64,000 nt of DNA from CAVQOB01 sp963714325 (GTDB lineage Bacteria; Pseudomonadota; Alphaproteobacteria; Rhizobiales; Hyphomicrobiaceae), in NCBI GenBank assembly GCA_963714325.1, contig CAVQOB010000008.1, positions 620,001 through 684,000 of the forward strand. The letters run 5' to 3'. The notes under the pieces are model-generated. The model ran no database searches and was not told the origin of the DNA. It was given only the letters and a program-made list of their open reading frames with translations. Shown piece after piece: positions 1 through 7,790 of the stretch; position 1 is the first letter of the stretch; every line of letters begins with the position of its first letter. Made by a program: the position numbers and the translations under genes.

Positions 1-743
1 TGATGGAGCTGTTGATTGTCGTCGATGCGTTGAAGCGCTCAATGGCGCGCCGCATCACCGCGGTCATGCCTTATTTCGGTTATGCCCGCCAAGACCGCCG
101 GCCCGGTCCCCGCACACCGATCTCCGCCCGCCTGGTCGCCAATCTCATCGAGCGCGCCGGCGTTGACCGTGTCATGACGCTCGACCTGCATGCCGGCCAG
201 ATCCAAGGCTTCTTTGATATTCCAACGGATAATCTTTTTGCCGCACCCCTGTTCGCGCGCGACATCCAGGAACGGTTCGAGCTGTCGAAGCTGGTCGTCG
301 TTTCGCCCGACGTTGGTGGCGTCGTGCGTGCACGCAGCCTCGCCAAACGCATCGGCACGCCGATCGCGATCTGCGACAAGCGGCGCGAACGCGCAGGCGT
401 TGCCGAGATCATGAACGTGATCGGCGACGTCAAAGGCGCGCGCTGCATCCTGATCGACGACATCGTCGATTCCGGCGGCACGCTGGTGAACGCGGCCAAT
501 GCGCTGCTCGAAGCCGGCGCGACAGAAGTCATGGCCTACATCACCCACGGTGTTCTGTCGGGCGGCGCGGTATCGAAGATCACCAATTCCAACCTGAAGA
601 CGCTGGTGATCACCGATTCGATCCAACCGACCGAAGCCGTGAAGGCCGCCAAGAACATGCGCGTGCTGCCGGTCGCGCCGCTGCTTGGCGAGGCCATCGC
701 CCGCACCGCACGCGAAGAAAGTGTGTCGAGCCTGTTCTACTGA
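1..743 (+). CDS. prs: Ribose-phosphate pyrophosphokinase (PRPP synthase), 5' truncated
   Basis: The enzyme makes PRPP from ribose-5-phosphate and ATP for nucleotide, histidine and tryptophan synthesis in the cytosol. The frame is already open at base 1, and about 65-70 N-terminal residues are missing compared with the usual length of about 310. What remains includes PYFGYARQDR of the ATP-binding loop region, TLDLHAGQIQGFF, and the PRPP-binding signature CILIDDIVDSGGTL. The C-terminus (SVSSLFY) is typical. No strong terminator follows the stop codon. The next gene starts 140 bp downstream and belongs to an unrelated pathway. Identification is firm. Confidence 0.96.
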   Translation, partial: MELLIVVDALKRSMARRITAVMPYFGYARQDRRPGPRTPISARLVANLIERAGVDRVMTLDLHAGQIQGFFDIPTDNLFAAPLFARDIQERFELSKLVVVSPDVGGVVRARSLAKRIGTPIAICDKRRERAGVAEIMNVIGDVKGARCILIDDIVDSGGTLVNAANALLEAGATEVMAYITHGVLSGGAVSKITNSNLKTLVITDSIQPTEAVKAAKNMRVLPVAPLLGEAIARTAREESVSSLFY

Positions 744-883
744 TCGGTCATGATTTGACGGCCTGCTGACGCTACAGGCGACCAGTTTTCATCGAATTTA
801 CAAATGTTACAAAACTCCGGCCAACGTCGAAGTTGTGTGATATAACCAGCTGACAATGATGATCGCCTGTCGCGGAGGCGCCG

Positions 884-1933
884 ATGTACACACAAGCGCT
901 CAATACGGCTGAAAAAAGCGAGCCCGGCCGGCCAGAAGATGCCGCGGCGCTGGCGCGGTTCGACGCGCGCGTTGCCGCCGAGGACAAGGTCGAGCCGAAC
1001 GATTGGATGCCGGCCGCCTATCGCCGCACACTGGTCCGCCAGATTTCGCAGCATGCCCATTCCGAGATCATCGGCATGCAGCCGGAAGGCAATTGGATCA
1101 CGCGGGCGCCGTCGCTGCGCCGCAAGGCAGCGCTCCTTGCCAAAGTGCAAGATGAAGCCGGACACGGCCTCTACCTCTACTCGGCCGCCGAAACGCTCGG
1201 TGTGACGCGCGAAGAACTTTTTCAGCAGCTACTGTCTGGCAAGGCCAAATACTCCTCGATCTTCAATTACCCGGCGCTGACGTGGGCCGACATGGGTGCG
1301 ATCGGCTGGCTGGTCGATGGCGCGGCGATCATGAACCAGATCCCGCTCTGCCGCTGCAGCTATGGCCCCTATGCGCGCGCCATGATCCGTATCTGCAAGG
1401 AAGAGAGTTTCCACCAGCGCCAGGGCTTCGAAATCATGATGACGCTGTGCAAGGGTACAGTGGCGCAGAAGGCCATGGCCCAGGACGCGCTCGATCGATT
1501 CTGGTGGCCGTCGCTGATGATGTTCGGTCCGTCCGACAAGGAGAGTATGCACTCCGCCGACACGACGCGCTGGAAGATCAAGCGCTTCTCCAATGACGAG
1601 CTGCGCCAGAAGTTCATCGACGCGACCGTGCCGCAGGGCCATTACCTCGGCCTCACATTCCCCGACCCAAAATTGATGTTCAACGAGACGACCAAGCATT
1701 GGGACATCGGCGACATCGATTGGTCCGAGTTCAAGCGCGTGCTGGCTGGCGACGGTCCCTGCAACCGGCAACGCATGGCATTGCGGCGCAAGACGGAAGC
1801 CGACGGCGCTTGGGTGCGCGAGGCGGCGCTGGCGCACGCCGAGAAACGGCGGCGGCGTGCAGCTGCGGCCAGGGAAGCGGCGGCCAGGGAAGCGGCGGCC
1901 AGGGAAGCGGCGGCCAGGGAAGCGGCGGAATGA
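884..1933 (+). CDS. paaA: Phenylacetyl-CoA epoxidase subunit PaaA (catalytic di-iron subunit)
   Basis: PaaA is the catalytic subunit of the multicomponent monooxygenase that turns phenylacetyl-CoA into its ring 1,2-epoxide. The protein has 349 residues. The ferritin-like core carries the iron-ligand motifs DEAGHG and EESFHQR, and the family sequence DWSEFKRV occurs near the C-terminus. The start ATG follows a GGAGG ribosome binding site (GCGGAGGCGCCG). The last 24 or so residues are a low-complexity AAARE tail produced by a 15-bp tandem repeat. This makes the protein longer than usual (about 310-330) and is probably outside the folded core. It is the first gene of a paa cluster; a dispersed repeat separates it from paaB. 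Confidence 0.95.
   Translation: MYTQALNTAEKSEPGRPEDAAALARFDARVAAEDKVEPNDWMPAAYRRTLVRQISQHAHSEIIGMQPEGNWITRAPSLRRKAALLAKVQDEAGHGLYLYSAAETLGVTREELFQQLLSGKAKYSSIFNYPALTWADMGAIGWLVDGAAIMNQIPLCRCSYGPYARAMIRICKEESFHQRQGFEIMMTLCKGTVAQKAMAQDALDRFWWPSLMMFGPSDKESMHSADTTRWKIKRFSNDELRQKFIDATVPQGHYLGLTFPDPKLMFNETTKHWDIGDIDWSEFKRVLAGDGPCNRQRMALRRKTEADGAWVREAALAHAEKRRRRAAAAREAAAREAAAREAAAREAAE
1865..1924 (+). repeat. Four tandem copies of a 15-bp unit inside the paaA 3' end
   Basis: The unit GCGGCCAGGGAAGCG is repeated four times without mismatch (1865-1879, 1880-1894, 1895-1909, 1910-1924). Because it is 15 bp long it stays in frame and encodes AAREA repeats. It lies directly before the paaA stop codon. 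Slipped-strand expansion would explain it; copy number may vary between strains. Confidence 0.95.
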
Positions 1934-1956
1934 GCCAGCCAAGGATCGTCGTCTCG

Positions 1957-2119
1957 TATGTTGGGTTGGCGCGGGCGCAGAGTGTGCAAGAACATCAAGG
2001 TGTCAGACCCGCGCGCAACCCAACATCGCTAGTTCCGAGGATGCGTTGTTGGGTTACGCGCGGATCAAGCGGCAGAGCTTGACATACAGCGTCCGTGGCC
2101 GCGCTGACCCAACCTAAGG
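1957..2119. repeat. Dispersed palindromic intergenic element between paaA and paaB
   Basis: The 200-bp paaA-paaB gap contains inverted copies of a TTGGGTT/AACCCAA core. ATGTTGGGTTGGCGCGGG (from 1958) faces CCCGCGCGCAACCCAACAT (2008-2026). A second copy, TGTTGGGTTACGCGCGG (from about 2045), faces GACCCAACCT (2106-2115). This layout resembles the mosaic repeats scattered between genes in Hyphomicrobiales genomes. Here it sits inside an operon, so it may add a hairpin to the transcript. Membership of a named repeat family is inferred by resemblance only. Confidence 0.7.
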
Positions 2120-2135
2120 CTGATGAGGTGATATG

Positions 2136-2423
2136 ATGCCCGAAACACCAATGCCCCTCTGGGAAGTCTTCGTCCGCAACCGATCGGGTTTGCCGCACAA
2201 GCATTGCGGCTCGGTGCATGCGCCGGATTCTGCGATGGCATTGCAGGCCGCGCGCGACGTTTATACGCGGCGTGGCGAAAGCGTGTCGCTGTGGGTGGTG
2301 CCCTCGAACGCCATCACGGCGAGCGATCCGGGCGACAGGCAAGAACTTTTTGAGCCGACCGGTAGCAAGATTTATCGCCACCCGACGTTCTATGATGTGC
2401 CCGACGACGTGGGGCATATGTGA
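2136..2423 (+). CDS. paaB: Phenylacetyl-CoA epoxidase subunit PaaB
   Basis: PaaB is the small bridging subunit of the PaaABCE epoxidase; it organises the larger complex and has no metal site. The protein has about 95 residues with the family features PLWEVFVRNRSGLPHKHCGS at the N-terminus and an internal SLWVVPS strand. Two adjacent ATGs (2133 and 2136) are possible. The second lies at a better distance from GAGGTGA at 2124-2130. Its TGA stop overlaps the start of the next gene. Confidence 0.94.
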   Translation: MPETPMPLWEVFVRNRSGLPHKHCGSVHAPDSAMALQAARDVYTRRGESVSLWVVPSNAITASDPGDRQELFEPTGSKIYRHPTFYDVPDDVGHM

Positions 2424-2722
2424 TGGAGCACCTGCTTTATCTATTCCTACCGTTCGTCCAGCCGTTCGCTGCCAACGCTTGGCTCACGCTGCTGCCGGTC
2501 GCTTTTTTCGCTTTGCTGTGGCTGAAGCAATCCCGCACGACCGGGGCGAGGGTCTCCGTTGCCGTCGCCACCCTTGGCTGGGCACTGTATGCGGCCTGGG
2601 AGATCAGTTTCCTGTTTCGTCCGGTGCGCGAGTGGATCAGGATCGATCTCTTGGCGATCGCCCCGCTCCTGGTGCTGATCAGCCTTTGGGCGCTGATCGC
2701 GCTTTATCGTCATGCGCGTTGA
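2423..2722 (+). CDS. Small three-helix membrane protein of unknown function inside the paa operon
   Basis: This 99-residue protein (100 if GTG at 2420 is used) is almost entirely hydrophobic. Three probable membrane segments lie near residues 5-35, 45-65 and 72-95, the first containing LLPVAFFALLWL and the last APLLVLISLWALIALY. It ends in a basic tail. I do not recognise a family. Its start overlaps the paaB stop and paaC begins 13 bp after its stop, so it is translationally embedded between two epoxidase subunits. Phenylacetate uptake or membrane tethering of the complex are guesses only. Confidence 0.75.
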   Translation: MEHLLYLFLPFVQPFAANAWLTLLPVAFFALLWLKQSRTTGARVSVAVATLGWALYAAWEISFLFRPVREWIRIDLLAIAPLLVLISLWALIALYRHAR

Positions 2723-2735
2723 CAGGGTCACGGGA

Positions 2736-3494
2736 ATGAATGTGCCGCCAAACCATTTCACGTCTGTCATCAGCCTCGCCGATGATGCGTTGGTGCTGGG
2801 GCATCGACTGTCGGAATGGTCAAGCCACGCGCCGATGCTGGAGGAAGATATCGCGCTCTCCAATCTTGGCCTCGATCTGATCGGGCAGGCGCGGTTGTTC
2901 TATCAATACGCCGGCGAAATCGAAGGTCAAGGCCGCGACGAGGACCAACTCGCCTATTTTCGCGGTGACGCCGAGTATCGCAATTGTCTGTTGGTCGAAC
3001 TGCCGAACGGCGATTTCGCAATGACCATGGCGCGCCATCTCTGCTATGCGGCGTTTGCGCATCCCTATTTCGACGCACTCGCGCGATCGACCGATGCGCG
3101 CCTTGCAGAGATCGCGGCGAAAGCTGTCAAGGAAATGGCCTATCACCTGCGGCATGCGTCTGAGTGGGTCATTCGGCTCGGTGATGGCACCGACGAGAGC
3201 CGCCGCCGCATGATCGATGGCCTCGACGAGGTCTGGGGCTACACCAGCGAATTGTTCGCCATGAGTGCCGACGAAACAGTATTCGCGCGCGCTGGGCTCG
3301 TGCCGGACCGGACATCGATCCGTCCAGCTTGGGACGCGACGCTCGACCGAGTTTTGCGCGAGGCGACGCTGGAACGGCCACGCGACCGCAACATGCAGAA
3401 CGAGGGCCGCGGCGGACGGCATACCGAGCATCTCGGCAAAATGCTGGCGGAAATGCAGGTGCTGGCGCGCGCGCATCCGGAGGCGAAATGGTGA
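2736..3494 (+). CDS. paaC: Phenylacetyl-CoA epoxidase subunit PaaC
   Basis: PaaC is the structural partner of PaaA in the epoxidase; it has a ferritin-like fold with a degenerate metal site. The protein has 252 residues from the ATG at 2736, which has AGGG eight bases upstream; an upstream ATG at 2712 would add eight residues. Family sequences include DDALVLGHRLSEW, EEDIALSNLGLDLIGQAR and the long helix KEMAYHLRHASEWVIRLGDG. The stop overlaps the paaD start by seven bases, so the two are probably translationally coupled. Confidence 0.95.
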   Translation: MNVPPNHFTSVISLADDALVLGHRLSEWSSHAPMLEEDIALSNLGLDLIGQARLFYQYAGEIEGQGRDEDQLAYFRGDAEYRNCLLVELPNGDFAMTMARHLCYAAFAHPYFDALARSTDARLAEIAAKAVKEMAYHLRHASEWVIRLGDGTDESRRRMIDGLDEVWGYTSELFAMSADETVFARAGLVPDRTSIRPAWDATLDRVLREATLERPRDRNMQNEGRGGRHTEHLGKMLAEMQVLARAHPEAKW

Positions 3495-4012
3495 CCGGAG
3501 CGCTGACACGCGAGTCCGCACCCGTCGAGCGTGATGCCCGTCTGGCCCGCGCGCGTACGCTCGCGGCAGCGGTCGTTGATCCCGAAATCCCAGTCGTGAC
3601 AATCGCTGATCTCGGCATCCTGCGCGACGTGAGCATCGACGGCGAGACCGTCGTCGCCAAGTTGACGCCAACCTACACGGGTTGCCCGGCGGTTCTCGCA
3701 ATCGAATTGGCCGTTGAAGCCGCATTGCGCGATGCAGGCTTCGCCAATGTCCGTATCGAGCGCGTGCTATCGCCGCCGTGGTCGACGGATGCGATCACCG
3801 AAGATGGTCGACTGAAGCTTGCGGCCTACGGCATCGCGCCGCCATCGCGCCGCGGCAAGCGCGCGCTGCTGTTTGCCGACGACACTGTCGCCTGCCCGCG
3901 CTGCCAGTCCGCCAACACCGCCAAGGTCTCCGAATTCGGCTCCACCGCCTGCAAGGCTCTTTGGCGCTGTGACGATTGCCGCGAACCCTTCGACTATTTC
4001 AAGTGCATCTGA
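3488..4012 (+). CDS. paaD: PaaD, Fe-S assembly factor for the phenylacetyl-CoA epoxidase
   Basis: PaaD-type proteins combine a MIP18/DUF59 domain with a C-terminal zinc-ribbon-like part and help maturation of the [2Fe-2S] reductase PaaE. The protein has 174 residues from the ATG at 3488. The DUF59 core contains DPEIPVVTIADLGILRDV and the Cys-bearing loop PTYTGCPA (residues about 30-70). The C-terminus has four paired cysteines (CPRCQS and CDDC). The start overlaps the paaC stop. The frame stays open further upstream, but only this start matches the family. Confidence 0.93.
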   Translation: MVTGALTRESAPVERDARLARARTLAAAVVDPEIPVVTIADLGILRDVSIDGETVVAKLTPTYTGCPAVLAIELAVEAALRDAGFANVRIERVLSPPWSTDAITEDGRLKLAAYGIAPPSRRGKRALLFADDTVACPRCQSANTAKVSEFGSTACKALWRCDDCREPFDYFKCI

Positions 4013-4013
4013 C

Positions 4014-5111
4014 ATGACCCAGCTCCACGAATTTCACGCACTTCCCATCGCCGCGATCGAGCGCCCGATCCGCGACGCCATCGTCGTGACATTCGATGTG
4101 CCGCAGGCCCTTCTGCCCGCCTTCGCCTTCAAGCCCGGCCAGCACGTCGCCGTCCGCGCGCTGTTCGCAGGTCAAGAGGAACGGCGCAATTATTCCATCT
4201 GCGCCAGGCCCGGCGAGCCGCTGCGGATCGCCATCAAGCGCGTGCCGGGCGGCCTGTTTTCGAACTTCGCCGCCGAACATTGGCAGGCCGGCGCAACCGT
4301 CGAGGTGATGCCGCCGGCCGGTCGCTTCGTGTTGCCGCCAAGTGATGGCGCGCCCCGCCAACTGCTGATGCTCGCTGCCGGCTCCGGCATCACGCCGATG
4401 CTCGCGATGATCAAGCAGGCGCTCGACGTCGAGCCGCACACGCATGTGACGCTGGTCTATGGCAATCGCGGCCTCGACAGCATCCTGTTCGCCGGTGAAC
4501 TCGAGGACCTGAAGGATCGCCATCTCGGCCGCTTCGATCTGATCCACGTCCTGTCGCGCAACGACGAAATCGAGGCGCCATTGCTGCAGGGGCGCGTCAC
4601 CGGCGAGAAAATCACCGCACTCGCCGAGCGCCGCATCGCTGTCGGCGCCATGGCACATGTCTTCCTGTGCGGTCCCGGATCGATGATCAAGGAGACCCGG
4701 GACACCTTGTTCAAACTCGGTGTGCCGCGCGATCGCGTCCATCACGAGTTCTTCGCAGCCGGCGGCGGCGCCTACCGCAAGCCGGCGACCACCGCACCAA
4801 TCGTGTCGACGACGCCCAAACCCGCGACATCAGCCATTGAAATTGTCGCCGTCCTCGACGGCATCCGCCACCGCATTGCGGCCGAGCCCGGCGAGAAGGT
4901 GATCGAGGCAGCGTTGCGCGCGGGCCTCAAGGTGCCCTACGCCTGCAAGGGCGGCATGTGCTGCACGTGCCGCGCCAAAATCGTCGCTGGCCAAGCCGAT
5001 ATGGCGGTGAACTACAGCTTGGAGCCCTGGGAAATCGCCCAAGGCTTCGTTCTTACCTGCCAGGCGATCGTCGCCGACAAAACCCTGATCGTTGATTATG
5101 ATGCGATGTAG
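4014..5111 (+). CDS. paaE: Phenylacetyl-CoA epoxidase reductase PaaE
   Basis: PaaE passes electrons from NADPH through FAD and a [2Fe-2S] cluster to the PaaA di-iron site. The protein has 365 residues from the ATG one base after the paaD stop. An FNR-type FAD domain is shown by RNYSIC, followed by an NAD(P) domain with AAGSGITPMLAM. A plant-type ferredoxin domain occupies the C-terminal third, with CKGGMCCTC and a final TCQA cysteine. It ends the paa cluster; genes for the later steps (paaG, Z, J, K) are not in this window. Confidence 0.96.
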   Translation: MTQLHEFHALPIAAIERPIRDAIVVTFDVPQALLPAFAFKPGQHVAVRALFAGQEERRNYSICARPGEPLRIAIKRVPGGLFSNFAAEHWQAGATVEVMPPAGRFVLPPSDGAPRQLLMLAAGSGITPMLAMIKQALDVEPHTHVTLVYGNRGLDSILFAGELEDLKDRHLGRFDLIHVLSRNDEIEAPLLQGRVTGEKITALAERRIAVGAMAHVFLCGPGSMIKETRDTLFKLGVPRDRVHHEFFAAGGGAYRKPATTAPIVSTTPKPATSAIEIVAVLDGIRHRIAAEPGEKVIEAALRAGLKVPYACKGGMCCTCRAKIVAGQADMAVNYSLEPWEIAQGFVLTCQAIVADKTLIVDYDAM

Positions 5112-5200
5112 CACTGCGTGCCGAGTCGGCCCCCGAAGCCGCGCGAAAAATCACCTTCAACGCCCTTGACCGCTTCTCGATCCTTGCCTATCTGGGCGCC

Positions 5201-5713
5201 ATGACGATCCTGCCCATCATCACCCTGCCCGATCCCCTGCTGCGCCAGACCTCGCAGCCGATCGAGCGCGTCGACGCCGAGCTGCATCGGCTGATCGACG
5301 ACATGCTGGCGACGATGTACGACGCGCCAGGCGTTGGCTTGGCGGCTGTGCAAGTCGGCGTTCTCAAGCGGCTGCTGGTGATCGATCTCGCCGACCACGA
5401 GGAGGGCGAGCCGAGGAAGCCCATCGCGATGATCAATCCGCAAATCATCCGCCTCGGCGATACCATGAAAGTGTTCGACGAAGGCTGCCTGTCGATCCCC
5501 GATGTCCGCGTCGAGATCGAACGGCCCGACAGCCTGCGCGTGCGCTACATCGATCGCGACGGCCGTCAGCAGGAGATCGATGCAGACGGCCTGCTCGCGA
5601 CGGCAATCCAACATGAGCTCGACCACCTCGACGGCCGCCTTATCATCGATTTCCTCTCCCGCTTGAAACGCGACATGGTCGTGCGCAAGTTCAAGAAACT
5701 CGCGAGAGGGTGA
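5201..5713 (+). CDS. def: Peptide deformylase
   Basis: The enzyme removes the formyl group from new N-terminal methionines. All three family motifs are intact in 170 residues: GVGLAAVQVG, EGCLSIP and the metal-binding QHELDHLDG. Def is usually followed directly by fmt. Here 2.1 kb holding a DUF4242 gene, a def remnant and a methyltransferase separates them. The C-terminal LARG end recurs in the remnant at 6150-6299 on the other strand. Confidence 0.97.
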   Translation: MTILPIITLPDPLLRQTSQPIERVDAELHRLIDDMLATMYDAPGVGLAAVQVGVLKRLLVIDLADHEEGEPRKPIAMINPQIIRLGDTMKVFDEGCLSIPDVRVEIERPDSLRVRYIDRDGRQQEIDADGLLATAIQHELDHLDGRLIIDFLSRLKRDMVVRKFKKLARG

Positions 5714-5729
5714 GGCTGACGACGCGTGC

Positions 5730-6008
5730 TCAACCTGTCGCCGTCGTCGGATCGATCGTCCGCTTCACCAGTGTGATCTTGGTCGCCGGGAATCCGCTGA
5801 TTTCGGCGTGCCGCCGGATCGCCGCCTCGTCTTTGGCAAGGTAGACGCAGAACGTCTTGTCGGCGGCAACATACGACTCCACCCATTGGATGTCCGGCCC
5901 GATCTTGGCGAGCGCCGCATTCGATGTCTTGGCGGCCTCACGGAGTTGGTCGCGCTCAAAAGTGCCGACTTTGGGAATATCGCGCTCGATAATATATTTG
6001 TGCAGCAT
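5730..6008 (-). CDS. DUF4242 family small protein
   Basis: The predicted protein has 92 residues starting MLHKYIIERDIP. It has the small ferredoxin-like alpha/beta pattern of DUF4242 (nickel-responsive-regulator-like) proteins, including VESYVAADKTFCVYLA. The start at 6008 is chosen because AGGAGA lies eight bases upstream on this strand; the frame stays open to 6119 but the extra N-terminus does not look native. It converges on def with 16 bp between stops. No function can be assigned beyond the family. Confidence 0.82.
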   Translation of the reverse strand: MLHKYIIERDIPKVGTFERDQLREAAKTSNAALAKIGPDIQWVESYVAADKTFCVYLAKDEAAIRRHAEISGFPATKITLVKRTIDPTTATG

Positions 6009-6149
6009 GGGTATTCTCCTGAAGTAAAACGCCCCCAAAGACACCACAGCGAGCATGAAATACCATCGTTCACGCACCGTCAAGCGTGCGGGCAGACGGA
6101 ATGCCACAGGCATCGCCACGTCGACGGCCTGCTCGCCGCCGCTCCGCGC

Positions 6150-6299
6150 TCACCCTCTAGCGAGCTTCTTGAACTCGCGCACGGCCCTATCGCGTTGCAG
6201 ACGGGAGAGGAAATCGATGATGAGGCGGCCGTCGCTGTGATCCAGCCCATATTGGATGGCGGCGGCGGTTCCTTCATCGTTGGACCACTTGCGGCCGTC
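6150..6299 (-). pseudogene. Peptide deformylase C-terminal remnant
   Basis: Read on the minus strand this stretch encodes a degraded copy of the end of def: AAIQYGLDHSDGRLIIDF, then LSRLQRDRAVREFKKLARG and a stop. The intact gene reads TAIQHELDHLDGRLIIDF at the same place. The metal-binding QHELDH has become QYGLDH, and no N-terminal half with the other motifs is present. It lies next to an inverted copy of the start of the neighbouring methyltransferase gene. Confidence 0.85.
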
Positions 6300-6440
6300 C
6301 GTTCGACGCTGCCCATTCTGTTGCGGTCTGGCTGATCCTGGGTAGTATAGCTGTCATCGACAATGGGTCGCTCGGACACGATGAATTCCGACGACGGCCG
6401 CGAATTGGGAGCTGTTCACCGATGAAGGAACCGCCGCCGC
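6259..6440. repeat. Inverted repeat between the def remnant and the methyltransferase start
   Basis: GATGAAGGAACCGCCGCCGC at 6421-6440 is present as a perfect inverted copy at 6259-6278. Weaker similarity continues outward to GACGGCCGC on both sides. The plus-strand copy forms the first codons of the methyltransferase. On the minus strand the same bases are joined to the def remnant. The arrangement suggests a duplication-inversion event. Confidence 0.8.
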
Positions 6441-7420
6441 CGTCGACTATTATGGGTCACGCCTATGCCATCTATAGTCCCCTTGCGATGCTGGCGGGGA
6501 TGCAGCTCGGCGTGTTCACCCCGTTGGGAAACGGTCCGATGACCGCGGCGGAGCTGAGCAAGACCCTCGGGCTTCGACCGGATAAGCTCAGTCCACTGCT
6601 GTACGCGCTGGTGCACGCGAATTTGCTGACCCTCGCGGAAGAACGCTTCTCTAACACACCCGAGGCCGATGCCTATCTGGTCAAAGGGCGACCGACCTAC
6701 ATCGGCAGCGCGCACGAACTTTATTCGGATATGTGGAGCGCGGCACTCGGCGTTGCGCAATCGATCAGCTCGGGCGAGCCCCACGCCCGCCACGACTTCG
6801 GTGCGATGTCGGAGAGCGAACTCGGCGCTTTCTTCCGCGGTCTACATGCGGGAGCCATGGCGACTGGCCGCCAACTGGCGACCGCTTACAAGTTCGATCG
6901 CTTCCGGAGTCTCCTCGATGTCGGCGGAGGCTCGGGAGGCGTCGCGATCGCAGCTTGCCAGAGCTGTGGGTCTCTCCGCGCAACCGTCCTGGAATTGCCG
7001 AGGGTTGCCGCCATCGCGAAGACGTTCGTTGAAGCAGCCGGTCTGATCCACCGCGTCGACGTCATGGCGACGGATATTCTCGCCGCGCCACCCGAAGGTA
7101 CGCACGATGTGGCCGTCTTGCGCAATCTGCTGCAAGTGCTGTCCACGGATCAGGCGCGACTCGCTCTGCGCAATATTGGCGCAGCACTGCGCTCCGACGG
7201 CGAGTTGTTCATCATCGGCCACGTGCTGGACGACACCCGGCTGTCGCCAGCGCCCGCCGTCGGCATGAACCTCCTCTTTCTCAGTCTCTACGACGACGGC
7301 CGATCCTACACCGAGACCGAGCACCGCTCATGGCTCGAAGAGGCTGGCTTCAAGGATGTATCAGTCCTTTTCGGAGCGGGGCCGAGTGGGGCCAGTATCG
7401 TCAGGGCTCGCAAAGCGTGA
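6422..7420 (+). CDS. SAM-dependent O-methyltransferase (family 2 / hydroxyneurosporene-type)
   Basis: The protein has 332 residues. An N-terminal winged-helix dimerisation domain (about 1-95; MTAAELSKTLGLRPDKLSP) precedes a Rossmann methyltransferase domain with the SAM motif LLDVGGGSGG near residue 165 and a DILAAPPEG acidic loop. This is the layout of plant-like and bacterial small-molecule O-methyltransferases. The start is uncertain: the first codons lie in the inverted repeat, and the ATG at 6452 is an alternative. The substrate cannot be predicted. It interrupts the usual def-fmt pairing. Confidence 0.85.
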   Translation: MKEPPPPSTIMGHAYAIYSPLAMLAGMQLGVFTPLGNGPMTAAELSKTLGLRPDKLSPLLYALVHANLLTLAEERFSNTPEADAYLVKGRPTYIGSAHELYSDMWSAALGVAQSISSGEPHARHDFGAMSESELGAFFRGLHAGAMATGRQLATAYKFDRFRSLLDVGGGSGGVAIAACQSCGSLRATVLELPRVAAIAKTFVEAAGLIHRVDVMATDILAAPPEGTHDVAVLRNLLQVLSTDQARLALRNIGAALRSDGELFIIGHVLDDTRLSPAPAVGMNLLFLSLYDDGRSYTETEHRSWLEEAGFKDVSVLFGAGPSGASIVRARKA

Positions 7421-7790
7421 GTCGATTACACGCGAACACCTGACGCAGCGTGACGGACGTTGAGTTTTTCTCGCGCGTACCTCAGGTGCTCGAGAAGCAG
7501 CGCCCCATGGCGTCGGCGACGGCATCGCGTTCCTGCTCCAAAAGACATAGGGGTGGCGCTATGCCGAGCGACGATTGTTCGAAAAGCGCACACGGTCGCA
7601 ATGGCTGTGCTGCATTGTCGCCACTTCAGCTCCGGGTCAGTCCCAACGTCCGCAACGATCTTGTGAACATCGCCCGTTACGGTCGCACCCCTCCAAATCG
7701 GCACAGTGCAAGCTTCGCTCCGCACCAAAGGCGTGCTATCGCCGGGCGAAACAAAGTGGATGTCATCCACCATCGCAAGAGTATAGCCAC
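7421..7790. other. Intergenic stretch without a convincing gene
   Basis: This 370-bp gap between the methyltransferase and fmt has short open frames on both strands. One minus-strand frame (7426-7773, 115 codons) starts plausibly but ends in a low-complexity, arginine-rich part and matches no family I recognise. It may be decayed sequence left by the rearrangement next door. No promoter or hairpin stands out. Confidence 0.5.

Noticed and set aside
1861..1933. Tandem repeats considered as a CRISPR-like array
   Set aside because: Units are 15 bp with no spacers and lie in the paaA reading frame.
2820..3725. 301-codon minus-strand frame opposite paaC and paaD
   Set aside because: Arg-rich shadow of two firmly identified genes, with no homology of its own.
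7426..7773. Minus-strand 115-codon frame between the methyltransferase and fmt
   Set aside because: No recognisable motif, no clear ribosome binding site and an Arg-rich end; not enough to call a gene.
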